NCBI GenBank assembly: GCA_964495805.1 | Contig: CAZBWV010000026.1 | Coordinates: 1-17,254, forward strand | Direction: 5' to 3' | DNA: 17,254 nt | Origin: JALXCH01 sp964495805 | Lineage (GTDB): Bacteria; Calditrichota; Calditrichia; RBG-13-44-9 | Part shown: piece after piece, positions 7,605 through 15,040 of the stretch | How the letters are laid out: every line of letters begins with the position of its first letter | Numbering within the stretch: position 1 is the first letter of the stretch | The notes under the pieces: generated by a model | The model's input: the letters and a program-made list of their open reading frames with translations, nothing else | Told to the model about the DNA's origin: nothing | Database searches by the model: none | Program-made: the position numbers and the translations under genes

Positions 7605-8858
7605 TTGAAGACAATTCGAAAACCCATGCGACTCTCCGGTACCATAAAGCGAACATTTTACCTGTATCTGGCGCAGATTGTGAATCTGTTTCTGGGATGG
7701 GTGGTCACCCGACTGAATATTACTCACCTTTCGGTTTCTGAATACGGACAGTTAAGTTTTTTCATTACTGCAGTGAATGTGAGCTATGTGTTTTTTACGC
7801 TGGGGATTTTTGAATCAGCCTCCCGGTTGATGGCGTTGGAGAAAAGCGAAAGGGAATACCGTCGCCTGCTGGCCGCCACGCTGGTGCTTACTGCCGGTGT
7901 ATATGGGGCATTTGCACTGTTTTTCCGCGTGAGTGCACCGCTGTTCCGGCATTATTTTCAGGTGCCCATTCACGCACTTATGATTTCTCTGTTTCCATTG
8001 GCAGGGGCATATTTGCTAAACAATGCGGTTCAGATGAGCTTGCGGGGAGCAGGTCGAATCGGGAAGCTGTCTGTTTACACCTTTACTCCACGGCTTTTTT
8101 ACGCCGTGGTACTGGGCATCCTGGTGGTACTCAACCGATTTACCTTGAAAGCTTCGGCCGGGTTTAATCTGGGTAGTATTTTATTGATTTCCCTTATTTT
8201 TGTTGGATGGGAGAGTCCGGATTTTCGCGGATGGCGAGAGTCGCTAAGGCGCCTGCTGCGGGAAATCAAGCGTTTCGGAATTCACATATTCTGGAGCGAA
8301 ATAATTCGGGTATTTCTCTACCACACGGACAAGCTGATGATTTCCTTCTTTCTGAGTTCCGAACAGCTGGCATTCTATGCCCTGGCGTACACGGTGACTT
8401 TTCCGCTGTCTTTTTTTTCCACAGCCCTTTCTACTTCTTCGTACAAAAATTTTTCCACCGCAGAGCGCATCTCACCCCGCCTGCTCTGGGTTAATCTGGT
8501 CTGGATTGTTGGCACGGTATCGGTCTTTATTTTGCTTCGGAAGTTGATTATTCTGCGCCTGTTTTCCCCGCATTACGCCCCATCACTTCAGGTTTTTCCC
8601 ATTCTGGCCATTGCGTTTGGAGTTGCCGGGTTAACCCGCCTGTTTAGCTATTTTTTAACCGCCCGCGGAGAAGGCATTGCCATTCGAAATATTTCGGTGA
8701 TGGTTCTGGCCGTACACCTGCTGCTCAATGCAACCTTTATCCCATGGCTGGGTATCAGGGGTGCCGCCTGGGCTGCATTCATTACCTATCTGGTGGATTT
8801 GCTCCTGTGCCTGTACTACTACCGGAAACATCGGATAATCAGGCGCGGAGGGAGATAA
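7605..8858 (+). CDS. MOP-superfamily polysaccharide flippase (Wzx-like)
   Basis: This is an integral inner-membrane protein of 417 residues with about 12 hydrophobic segments spread along its length. It resembles O-antigen/polysaccharide flippases of the MOP (MATE/MVF/PST) superfamily, which move lipid-linked sugar units across the membrane. Supporting features are the N-terminal SEYGQLSFFITAVN segment, a charged cytoplasmic stretch (RESLRRLLREIKRFG) before a helix starting near HIFWSEIIRVF, and the late AIAFGVAGLTRLFSYFLTARGE and WLGIRGAAWAAFITY segments. The start is uncertain: TTG at 7605 has AGG 4 bases upstream; ATG at 7626 (410 residues) lacks a clear ribosome site. No glycosyltransferase genes are adjacent. 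Its stop codon lies inside the first unit of a 9-bp tandem repeat. The fold class is fairly sure, the cargo is not. Confidence 0.8.
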   Translation: MKTIRKPMRLSGTIKRTFYLYLAQIVNLFLGWVVTRLNITHLSVSEYGQLSFFITAVNVSYVFFTLGIFESASRLMALEKSEREYRRLLAATLVLTAGVYGAFALFFRVSAPLFRHYFQVPIHALMISLFPLAGAYLLNNAVQMSLRGAGRIGKLSVYTFTPRLFYAVVLGILVVLNRFTLKASAGFNLGSILLISLIFVGWESPDFRGWRESLRRLLREIKRFGIHIFWSEIIRVFLYHTDKLMISFFLSSEQLAFYALAYTVTFPLSFFSTALSTSSYKNFSTAERISPRLLWVNLVWIVGTVSVFILLRKLIILRLFSPHYAPSLQVFPILAIAFGVAGLTRLFSYFLTARGEGIAIRNISVMVLAVHLLLNATFIPWLGIRGAAWAAFITYLVDLLLCLYYYRKHRIIRRGGR

Positions 8859-8948
8859 GGGGGATAGGGGATATAGGGGAGATAAGGGAAATAAGGGAGA
8901 TAAGGGAGATAAGGGAAATAAGGGGGATAAGGGGGATAGGGGGTATCA
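8850..8948 (+). repeat. 9-bp tandem repeat, consensus GGGRRATAA, 11 units
   Basis: Eleven consecutive 9-base units in perfect phase are visible, from GGGAGATAA at 8850 to a decayed GGGGTATCA ending at 8948. Variants are GGGAAATAA, GGGGGATAA and GGGGGATAG, so mainly positions 4, 5 and 9 vary. A twelfth, more decayed unit may cover 8949-8957. The plus strand is almost entirely purine plus T. The first unit contains the flippase stop codon (TAA, 8856-8858). The unit is a multiple of three, so it reads as Arg-Glu-Ile repeats in one plus frame and Pro-Tyr-rich repeats on the minus strand; I regard both as by-products. Confidence 0.9.
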
Positions 8949-8955
8949 GGGATGT

Positions 8956-8990
8956 GGAAATGTAAAATGTAAAATGTAGAATGTAGAATG
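8956..8990 (+). repeat. 7-bp tandem repeat TARAATG, 5 units
   Basis: Units are GGAAATG (decayed), TAAAATG, TAAAATG, TAGAATG, TAGAATG, read in phase from 8956 to 8990. It sits between the main 9-bp array and two further 9-bp units, so it looks like an insertion or replacement within the longer array. Confidence 0.85.
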
Positions 8991-8992
8991 AA

Positions 8993-9010
8993 GGGAGATA
9001 GGGGAGATAA
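8993..9010 (+). repeat. Two further GGGAGATAR units after the 7-bp repeat
   Basis: GGGAGATAG (8993-9001) and GGGAGATAA (9002-9010) are the same 9-bp unit as the array ending at 8948, resuming after the 7-bp block. The spacing from the first unit (8850) to 8993 is 143 bases, which is not a multiple of 9, so the phase is shifted. Confidence 0.8.
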
Positions 9011-9080
9011 ACAAAATGGGCAAGCAAGCCTCCTTGTTCTCCCGATGAACTTGAGAGAATAGACTTCCGGAGTTTTAAAC

Positions 9081-9194
9081 ATGATTAACGAAAAGAGTTT
9101 TCTTTTTATCTTGTTGTTTCCATCTTTTTTGGCCGTTTCGGTGGTTTCATCTGAAAGCTTTATCGATACCTGCCTTACCAAAAAACCTCTTTAA
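9081..9194 (+). CDS. Possible small signal-peptide-like protein, 37 codons
   Basis: An ATG at 9081 opens a 37-codon frame ending TAA at 9192-9194. A GGAG (9069-9072) lies 8 bases upstream, better than the site of priA itself. The peptide begins MINEKSFLFILLFPSFLAV and continues to a short hydrophilic tail with one Cys (SFIDTCLTKKPL). This is the shape of a signal peptide or a single-span membrane peptide. I recognise no family. It may equally be chance, since the region is T-rich, which favours Phe and Leu codons, and an opposing minus-strand frame covers it. Confidence 0.22.
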   Translation: MINEKSFLFILLFPSFLAVSVVSSESFIDTCLTKKPL

Positions 9195-9212
9195 TTTCCC
9201 CGGTGTGTTGTC

Positions 9213-9221
9213 TATATTTTG
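9213..9221 (+). promoter_or_regulatory. Candidate -10 element for priA
   Basis: TATATTTTG resembles both a sigma-70 -10 (TATATT, 5/6) and, with one extra T, the TAnnTTTG -7 element described for Bacteroidota. The following ATTTTGTAAA (9216-9225) recurs at 11702-11711 ahead of the next gene. No matching -35 is clear. Confidence 0.3.
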
Positions 9222-9241
9222 TAAAAAATTTAAATGGCTCC

Positions 9242-11710
9242 ATGGCGAATTTTGCGCGAGTTGTATTACCCATTCCCACGGATGAGGGATTTACCTACCG
9301 GATTCCTGAATTTCTGCATTCGGTGATTCAAACGGGCAGTCAGGTAATTGTTCCTTTTGGGAATCGCTTTGTCTCCGGAATTGTGGTGGCATTAGAAGAT
9401 GAGATTCCCGCGGAATTGAGTGCAAAAGAGATTAAGGATATTCGTGATGTGGTGGACGACCAGCCGGTGGTGCCGCCGGACTTAATTCTGTTAATGGAGT
9501 GGATTGCCCGCTACTACGTGTGCTATCTGGGTGAAGCGTATCGTTTACTGCAATTTCAGACCAACCTGGGGAAGTCCCGTTTACTGATACGCCGGTTACA
9601 ACCGGATATTCCGGATAACCTGTCGCCCATCCGGGAACGCCTCCTCCGGGCGATTCCCACAGAACGAGAAATTCCCATCACCGACCTGAACCAGATTGCT
9701 CCCATCGATACGTTGAAGTCCCATCTTTACTGGCTGGCGCGGAACGGTTTTATCTCCCGCCGGTATAGCGAACTTCGTAAATCCGCTGCTCTTCAGTCAG
9801 AAAAATACTACCGCATCGTCCCGGAAGTCCGAGAAACTGCGAACGGTTGGGAAAAGGCGCAAAAACTTCTTGGGGGGCGCAGTCCCCGTTCCCGGGCATT
9901 GCTGGAATTCCTGCATCATCAGGATTGGACATCGCTTGCGGAGATCAAACGTGCCGGGTTCACCCTTCAGAACATCCGGAATCTGCTGGAAAAAAAGCTC
10001 ATTCAGGAGGAAATTCGCCAGCTCCGACGCCATTTTGGTTCCTCCTATGGTGAAACGGTGCAAAAGGTTCAACTCACCCGGGAGCAGAAGGAAATTGTTC
10101 AGGAAGTGGGGGAGAGCCTGAAACGGAAGGAATTCCGAACCTATTTGCTGCATGGCATTACCGGAAGCGGCAAAACCCAGATTTACATTGAGTTGATCCG
10201 GCAGGTGGTGGCAGACGGCAGGCAAGCCCTGGTGCTGGTGCCGGAAATTGTTCTGACACCGCAAACGTTAGCGCGCTTTCGCTTTTATTTTGGCGATGCG
10301 GTGGGGGTGATCCATAGCCGACTAACCACGGCGGAAAAGCGTGAGGTATTATACCGTGCCAGAAAGGGAGAACTAAATCTGATCATAGGACCTCGTTCGG
10401 CGGTATTTGCCCCCTTTACCCGGCTGGGATTGATTGTAGTGGACGAAGAACACGAAACCAGTTATAAACAAACCGATACCGTTCCCCGTTACCACGCACG
10501 TGATGTGGCAATCTATCGGGCGAAGTTGAATCAGGCAGTGGTTGTGCTGGGTTCCGCAACGCCTTCCTTTGAGTCGCTGTACAACGCCCGACAGGGAAGA
10601 TACGGCTACTTCTATTTGCACAGGCGCATCGAAAAGCGTAAACTCCCGCGGATTTCCATCGTTAGCTTGAAGGAAGAGTGGAAAAAAGCCGGGCAGCAAC
10701 CGGTGCTCTCTGAACATCTGGAACTAAAAATTGAAAGTCGTTTACTGGTAAAAGACCAGGTGATGATATTGCACAACCGTCGGGGATTTTCTCCCTACCT
10801 TTTGTGTAAAGATTGCGGATATGTGGCCAAATGTCCCAATTGTGAGGTGACTTTGACTTTTCATCTGACTGCTCACCAGCTGGTGTGCCACTACTGTGGG
10901 CACCGTGAACCGGCACCGGATGTGTGTCCCCAATGCCAGGGACTGGATATTCTGTACAAGGGGATCGGTACCCAGAAGTTGGAGGAAGAATTAAACGAAA
11001 AATTCCCCCATGCCCGGGTGCTTCGGATGGATATGGATACCACTCGTGGGCGACATGGGCATCTCAATCTGTTGGAAAAATTTCGTTCCGGCCAGGCAGA
11101 TATTCTGGTAGGTACCCGAATGATAGCCAAGGGGCTGGACTTTAAGCGGGTAACGCTGGTTGGGATCACCTCAGCCGATCAGGGGTTGCATTTTCCTGAT
11201 TTCCGTGCCAACGAAAAGGTATTTCAGTTGCTCACCCAGGCGGCGGGGCGTGCGGGACGTGGCGAGCAAGCCGGGGAAGTGGTGGTGCAAACCTTCGACC
11301 CGAATCATTTCATCTTCAAATATCTGCTCACCCACGACTATATCGGGTTCTACGAAAAAGATCTGCAAAGCCGGGAGCATCTGAACTATCCACCTTTCTC
11401 CCGCCTGATTCTGATCCGGCTGGAAGGAACATCTCTCTCTCAGGTGGAAAAGTACAGTGCATCGCTGGTTAAATTTCTGTGGAAGGCAAATCCGGAGCGA
11501 AAATTTACCATATTAGGGCCCGCCCCGGCACCCATTCTGAAACTGCAAAACAAATTCCGCTACCAGATTCTTATTAAACAGGATCGGAAAAAGGATGCCG
11601 CTGCCAGCCAGGTGCGCCACCTGCTGAAGCAATATGTGTACAAAAACGAAACTATTCGAAAATGGCCGGTTAATGTAATGATTGATGTTGATCCGGTTGA
11701 AATTTTGTAA
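9242..11710 (+). CDS. priA: Primosomal protein N', replication restart helicase PriA
   Basis: PriA is a superfamily-2 3'-5' DNA helicase that recognises stalled forks and reloads the replicative helicase. The ATG at 9242 (822 residues) is chosen because MANFARVVLPIPTDEGFTYR is the typical start of the 3'-DNA-binding domain; the frame also opens at GTG 9203, adding 13 unlike residues. Helicase motifs are GITGSGKT at 305-312 (Lys311), DEEH at 401-404, GSATPSFES, GTRMIAKGLDF and QAAGRAGRG. Eight cysteines (522, 525, 531, 534, 549, 552, 562, 565) form the two zinc sites between the helicase lobes. The C-terminus VDVDP-like segment (MIDVDPVEIL) is family-typical. No strong ribosome site is present. 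PriA usually stands alone or in varied contexts, and its neighbours here add nothing to the call. Confidence 0.97.
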   Translation: MANFARVVLPIPTDEGFTYRIPEFLHSVIQTGSQVIVPFGNRFVSGIVVALEDEIPAELSAKEIKDIRDVVDDQPVVPPDLILLMEWIARYYVCYLGEAYRLLQFQTNLGKSRLLIRRLQPDIPDNLSPIRERLLRAIPTEREIPITDLNQIAPIDTLKSHLYWLARNGFISRRYSELRKSAALQSEKYYRIVPEVRETANGWEKAQKLLGGRSPRSRALLEFLHHQDWTSLAEIKRAGFTLQNIRNLLEKKLIQEEIRQLRRHFGSSYGETVQKVQLTREQKEIVQEVGESLKRKEFRTYLLHGITGSGKTQIYIELIRQVVADGRQALVLVPEIVLTPQTLARFRFYFGDAVGVIHSRLTTAEKREVLYRARKGELNLIIGPRSAVFAPFTRLGLIVVDEEHETSYKQTDTVPRYHARDVAIYRAKLNQAVVVLGSATPSFESLYNARQGRYGYFYLHRRIEKRKLPRISIVSLKEEWKKAGQQPVLSEHLELKIESRLLVKDQVMILHNRRGFSPYLLCKDCGYVAKCPNCEVTLTFHLTAHQLVCHYCGHREPAPDVCPQCQGLDILYKGIGTQKLEEELNEKFPHARVLRMDMDTTRGRHGHLNLLEKFRSGQADILVGTRMIAKGLDFKRVTLVGITSADQGLHFPDFRANEKVFQLLTQAAGRAGRGEQAGEVVVQTFDPNHFIFKYLLTHDYIGFYEKDLQSREHLNYPPFSRLILIRLEGTSLSQVEKYSASLVKFLWKANPERKFTILGPAPAPILKLQNKFRYQILIKQDRKKDAAASQVRHLLKQYVYKNETIRKWPVNVMIDVDPVEIL

Positions 11711-11737
11711 ATTAACTGGTGGAATGAAATCGGAGGT

Positions 11738-12637
11738 ATGGTGGAACGTCATAAAAAATTAATTGTTCTGGCATTGTTGGGAATGAGTCTTCTCTGGGGT
11801 AAAACCGCTGCACAGGTGGGATTTCGGAAAAATGTGGTGGCAAAACAGGCCGATTCCACCGCAACCACCCTTCATTTGCCCAATCGGTTTTTGAAAACAG
11901 AGCAGGGCTTGTTGCCATTTTCCACACACCAGATGATTTCTGCCTGGGTTATCATGCACCGGAACCAGTTGATGGGGCAGATTCGCCCGGAATTGCCGAA
12001 GAAAACTCCTTCTGCAGCGTTGCCGCGCATCGACTGGAGCCTGAACCAGCCCGGCCGAAGCGTGTTCGGATTGGATTATCGGGAAAGTTCACTGTATGTT
12101 CCGGAGAATGTACAGGATTACATCGATTATTCCATGGGACGTGAACGGTACGTACCTATTGCTTCGCTGGCGTTGGCTTCCTACCTGGCTTACGAAATTT
12201 ACCAGCGCTATGGGTATCTGTTGCATCAGCGGGAAGAGGAACGTTACCACGGAGTTTATCTGGACAGTGTTGCCATTGCCATGATGGAAATATTGTGGGA
12301 AGAACCGGGGCTGGTGGCAGCAGATTGGTACAATCGATTCAATCAGAAATTTCATGAAATGAACCTCCCGTTCTTGCATTTTCAGCAACGGATTCAGGAG
12401 TTGGACGAGAAAATGATGTTAAAAACGCGCAAAATGGAAAATGATGCCATCCGATACTTCCCAGCCATTTCACGTCAGGATTTTATGTATAAACTAAAGC
12501 AGGAAATGAGCACCATTGATTACCTCAATCAACCGGTACGTTACCGGCAAATCCAGGAAATGCTTCGTTTTCTGGATCGCTACCAGTTTACGGAACCTTC
12601 CCGGGAAAAACACAAAGAGATTGAGGACGTTCGTTGA
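11738..12637 (+). CDS. Exported protein of unknown function
   Basis: I do not recognise this 299-residue protein. Its first about 25 residues look like a signal peptide (basic MVERHKK, hydrophobic core, then KTAA|Q). The mature part has a stretch rich in small hydrophobic residues near 137-160 (YVPIASLALASYLAYEIYQRYG) that could be an amphipathic or membrane helix, and a charged, probably helical and partly coiled-coil C-terminal third (from about HFQQRIQELDEKMMLKTRK). There is only one Trp-rich patch and no cysteine cluster. The GGAGG at 11732-11736 is only 1 base from the ATG at 11738; the in-frame GTG at 11741 would be better spaced, so the start may be one codon later. It lies 27 bases after priA, and its stop overlaps the DUF123 start by 4 bases, so it is probably cotranslated with that gene. 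Confidence 0.7.
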   Translation: MVERHKKLIVLALLGMSLLWGKTAAQVGFRKNVVAKQADSTATTLHLPNRFLKTEQGLLPFSTHQMISAWVIMHRNQLMGQIRPELPKKTPSAALPRIDWSLNQPGRSVFGLDYRESSLYVPENVQDYIDYSMGRERYVPIASLALASYLAYEIYQRYGYLLHQREEERYHGVYLDSVAIAMMEILWEEPGLVAADWYNRFNQKFHEMNLPFLHFQQRIQELDEKMMLKTRKMENDAIRYFPAISRQDFMYKLKQEMSTIDYLNQPVRYRQIQEMLRFLDRYQFTEPSREKHKEIEDVR

Positions 12638-13134
12638 ATTTTCCAGCAGTACAAAACAGTTCTTTTCCGCAAACCGGATGCTATCAGCTAATTTTTCGCT
12701 TGGAGCAGCCGGTGCAGCTAATGGTAGGGAAAAAAGGGGCGTTTCGGTTTACACCCGGTTACTACGTGTACACCGGCAGCCATCAGCGAGCGCTGGAAAA
12801 ACGTCTGCTCCGGCATCTTGCCCGGCATAAAAAATTGCACTGGCATATTGATTATCTGACTACCCACCCTGCATTTCGACTGGAATCCATTTTGATTTAC
12901 CCGGAGTGTGAGCAGGAATGTCGGATCAATCAGGAAACCGCAAAATTTACCGGTGCCACTTTTCCGCTGATCGGCTTTGGGAATGGCGACTGTTCTGCAG
13001 GATGTGTTGCACATCTATGGTTTCATCGGGAGCCCATCCTGGCCCGATTAACGGAATGGGCGACGACCAATTCCATCTGTTATGGGTTGATGTGGAATTT
13101 GCAGGAAATAAACCATCAGAAGATATTACCATAA
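12634..13134 (+). CDS. DUF123 family protein (GIY-YIG-like, Uri superfamily)
   Basis: This 166-residue protein matches the DUF123 branch of the GIY-YIG nuclease superfamily, which is common in archaea and thermophilic bacteria. The core is GCYQLIFRLEQP, then GYYVYTGSHQRALEKRLLRH (the Y/YTG element with its downstream Arg), then KKLHWHIDYLT. Conserved cysteines follow in ECEQECRIN and DCSAGCVAHLWF (a DCxxGCxxHLW-type end that may bind a metal). The biological substrate of the family is not established; predicted activity is DNA or RNA cleavage. Translation starts at TTG inside TTGA, overlapping the TGA stop of the preceding gene by 4 bases, a coupling arrangement. A GGA-rich ribosome site is not obvious, which fits coupled re-initiation. 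The acyl-CoA synthetase gene starts 13 bases downstream. Confidence 0.85.
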   Translation: MNFPAVQNSSFPQTGCYQLIFRLEQPVQLMVGKKGAFRFTPGYYVYTGSHQRALEKRLLRHLARHKKLHWHIDYLTTHPAFRLESILIYPECEQECRINQETAKFTGATFPLIGFGNGDCSAGCVAHLWFHREPILARLTEWATTNSICYGLMWNLQEINHQKILP

Positions 13135-13147
13135 CCACGGAGCATCC

Positions 13148-14950
13148 ATGAGCTACCGAAATCTGGCAGAAATGTTTTTCAGGAAGCGGGAGACGCATAG
13201 CAACCATACGGCCTACCTGGAAAAACGTCATGGCGTATGGTATTCCGTAAGTTATAAAGATGCTATTGGACAGGCGGAACGGATTGCCGCTGCTTTATCC
13301 CGCCAGGGAATCGGTTCGGGAAGCAAAGTTGCGCTCATCTCACACAATCGCATGGAATGGGCACTTATTGACTATGCGGTGATGAGCCTGGGTGCTGTTC
13401 TGGTTCCTATTTATCCCACCCTGTTGAGCAAGCAGATTCAATTCATTCTTCAGGATTCGGAAAGCCGGGTTGTTATTGCCGAAGACAGCTCTCAGGTAGA
13501 AAAAGTTGAAGCCGTACGCGGTCAGATTCCCGGACTGCAGCGTTTTTATGTATTGGACGATTATACCGGTCGTCCTGCAGGATGGTTAACCTATCAGGAT
13601 TTTCTGAAAGAGGGTGAACAGGCACTGCCCGGATTTATCGGGAATTTGCCAGAGAGTATCCGACAGGTGGCTCCGGAAGATACCGCCACCATCATTTACA
13701 CCTCCGGTACCACCGGAGTGCCCAAAGGTGTTGTGCTCACTCATCGCAATTTTCTCTCCAACATCGAAAGTGTGAATTACGTGTTTCGGACGGAACCGGA
13801 TGATGTGGCACTATCTTTTTTGCCTCTCAGCCATATTCTGGAGAGAATGGCCGGTCATTTTTTTGCTACATACCACGGTTTAACCATCGCCTATGCCGAA
13901 AGTATTGAGCAGCTTCCGACCAATATGCTGGAAATTCGCCCGACGCTCATGGTTTCCGTGCCGCGTCTGTATGAAAAGATGTACGCCCGCATCATGGAGA
14001 TGCGCGAAGAGAGTTCCTATTTGAAGCGCAAGATTTTCGATTGGGCAATTCGGGTGGGGAAAAAGAGTTTTCGTTTGCACCGGGAGACGGGAAAAGTGCC
14101 TTTCCTGCTTCGGAAACAGTATGCTGTGGCAGATGCTTTGCTCTATCGGAAAATCCGCGAACGCACCGGGGGAAGATTGCGCTATTTTGTGAGCGGTGGT
14201 GCCCCGCTTTCGCCGGAAATTGGGGAGTTCTTTGCTGCCGTGGGAATTCCCATTCTGGAAGGGTATGGGTTAACGGAAACCTCTCCGGCCATTACCTTTA
14301 ATCGACCCGGTAAAATGAAATTTGGCACGGTGGGACCACCTTTGCCCGGTGTGGAGGTAAAAATCGCTGCGGATGGTGAAATACTCACCCGGGGTGAACA
14401 TGTGATGAAGGGTTACTACCACAATCCCGAAGCCACCCGCGAAGCGATTGATGAAGAAGGATGGTTCCATACCGGAGATATCGGTTATCTGGATGAGGAA
14501 GGCTATCTGGTCATCACAGACCGGAAGAAGAACCTGATTGTCACCTCCGGCGGAAAAAATGTGGCACCTCAACCCATCGAAAATGCGCTGGTTAGCAGCA
14601 AGTTGATTGATCAGGCGCTGGTAATTGGCGATCGAAGGAAATTCTGCTCTGCCCTTATTGTTCCGGACCGGGAGATGCTCCGACGCTGGGCACAAGAACA
14701 GGGAATTCAGGAAGAGGATTATCCCCGGTTGCTTACCCATCCGCGGGTCGAAGCTCTATTCCGGAAAGAAATCGACCGGCTCATGGTGGATTTTGCCGGT
14801 TATGAACAGGTGAAAAAGTTTCGCCTGCTTCCCGAACCGTTCACCATGGAACAGGGAGAATTAACCCCCACACTGAAAACCAAACGAAAAGTGGTGGAAG
14901 AAAAGTACGCTGAGCTCATCGAATCCATGTACCGGGAAGATATGGCGTAA
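13148..14950 (+). CDS. Long-chain fatty-acid--CoA ligase (AMP-forming)
   Basis: This is an adenylate-forming enzyme that activates fatty acids with ATP and transfers them to CoA. It has 600 residues, normal for the FAA1/COG1022 group. The P-loop YTSGTTGVPKG is at 184-194, the GYGLTE motif at 372-377, the TGD motif at 442-444, the hinge DRKKN at 458-462 followed by the SGGKNVAP segment, and the C-terminal catalytic Lys577 in LTPTLKTKRK. All adenylation and thioesterification residues are present. The chain-length specificity is inferred from overall resemblance, and acyl-ACP ligase activity cannot be excluded. GGAG (13139-13142) is 5 bases before the ATG. It sits 13 bases after the DUF123 gene and is probably in the same transcript. 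The gene upstream of lpxL-like DNA later in the window also concerns acyl chains, but no link is shown. Confidence 0.93.
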   Translation: MSYRNLAEMFFRKRETHSNHTAYLEKRHGVWYSVSYKDAIGQAERIAAALSRQGIGSGSKVALISHNRMEWALIDYAVMSLGAVLVPIYPTLLSKQIQFILQDSESRVVIAEDSSQVEKVEAVRGQIPGLQRFYVLDDYTGRPAGWLTYQDFLKEGEQALPGFIGNLPESIRQVAPEDTATIIYTSGTTGVPKGVVLTHRNFLSNIESVNYVFRTEPDDVALSFLPLSHILERMAGHFFATYHGLTIAYAESIEQLPTNMLEIRPTLMVSVPRLYEKMYARIMEMREESSYLKRKIFDWAIRVGKKSFRLHRETGKVPFLLRKQYAVADALLYRKIRERTGGRLRYFVSGGAPLSPEIGEFFAAVGIPILEGYGLTETSPAITFNRPGKMKFGTVGPPLPGVEVKIAADGEILTRGEHVMKGYYHNPEATREAIDEEGWFHTGDIGYLDEEGYLVITDRKKNLIVTSGGKNVAPQPIENALVSSKLIDQALVIGDRRKFCSALIVPDREMLRRWAQEQGIQEEDYPRLLTHPRVEALFRKEIDRLMVDFAGYEQVKKFRLLPEPFTMEQGELTPTLKTKRKVVEEKYAELIESMYREDMA

Positions 14951-15040
14951 CCATGTGTTGATCAGTGGAACCAAAGTTCATGGTGCGATTCTAATAGAAT
15001 GGAAAATCTGAAAAATGGGATGAAAACGACCGGGCGGAAA

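Larger units (their letters stand above)
8859..9241. other. 383-base gap between flippase and priA
   Basis: The left part (to 9010) is tandem repeat. From 9011 to 9080 I see nothing recognisable. A possible 37-codon ORF lies at 9081-9194, and a promoter-like TATATTTTG lies just before priA. A minus-strand frame from 9181 back through the repeats ends in Pro-Tyr repeats and is not supported. No terminator hairpin with a T-run was found after the flippase gene. Confidence 0.6.

Noticed and set aside
8744..8965. Plus-strand frame with a repeated Arg-Glu-Ile tail
   Set aside because: It shadows the flippase 3' end and reads through the 9-bp array; the peptide repeat is only the array translated.
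8850..9010. CRISPR array
   Set aside because: Units are 7-9 bases with no unique spacers and no cas genes nearby.
8819..9181. Minus-strand frame of 120 codons ending in Pro-Tyr repeats
   Set aside because: TTG start, its C-terminal half is the translated tandem array and the flippase antisense, and no family is recognised. The first 50 residues look less artificial, so conservation in relatives would reopen the case.
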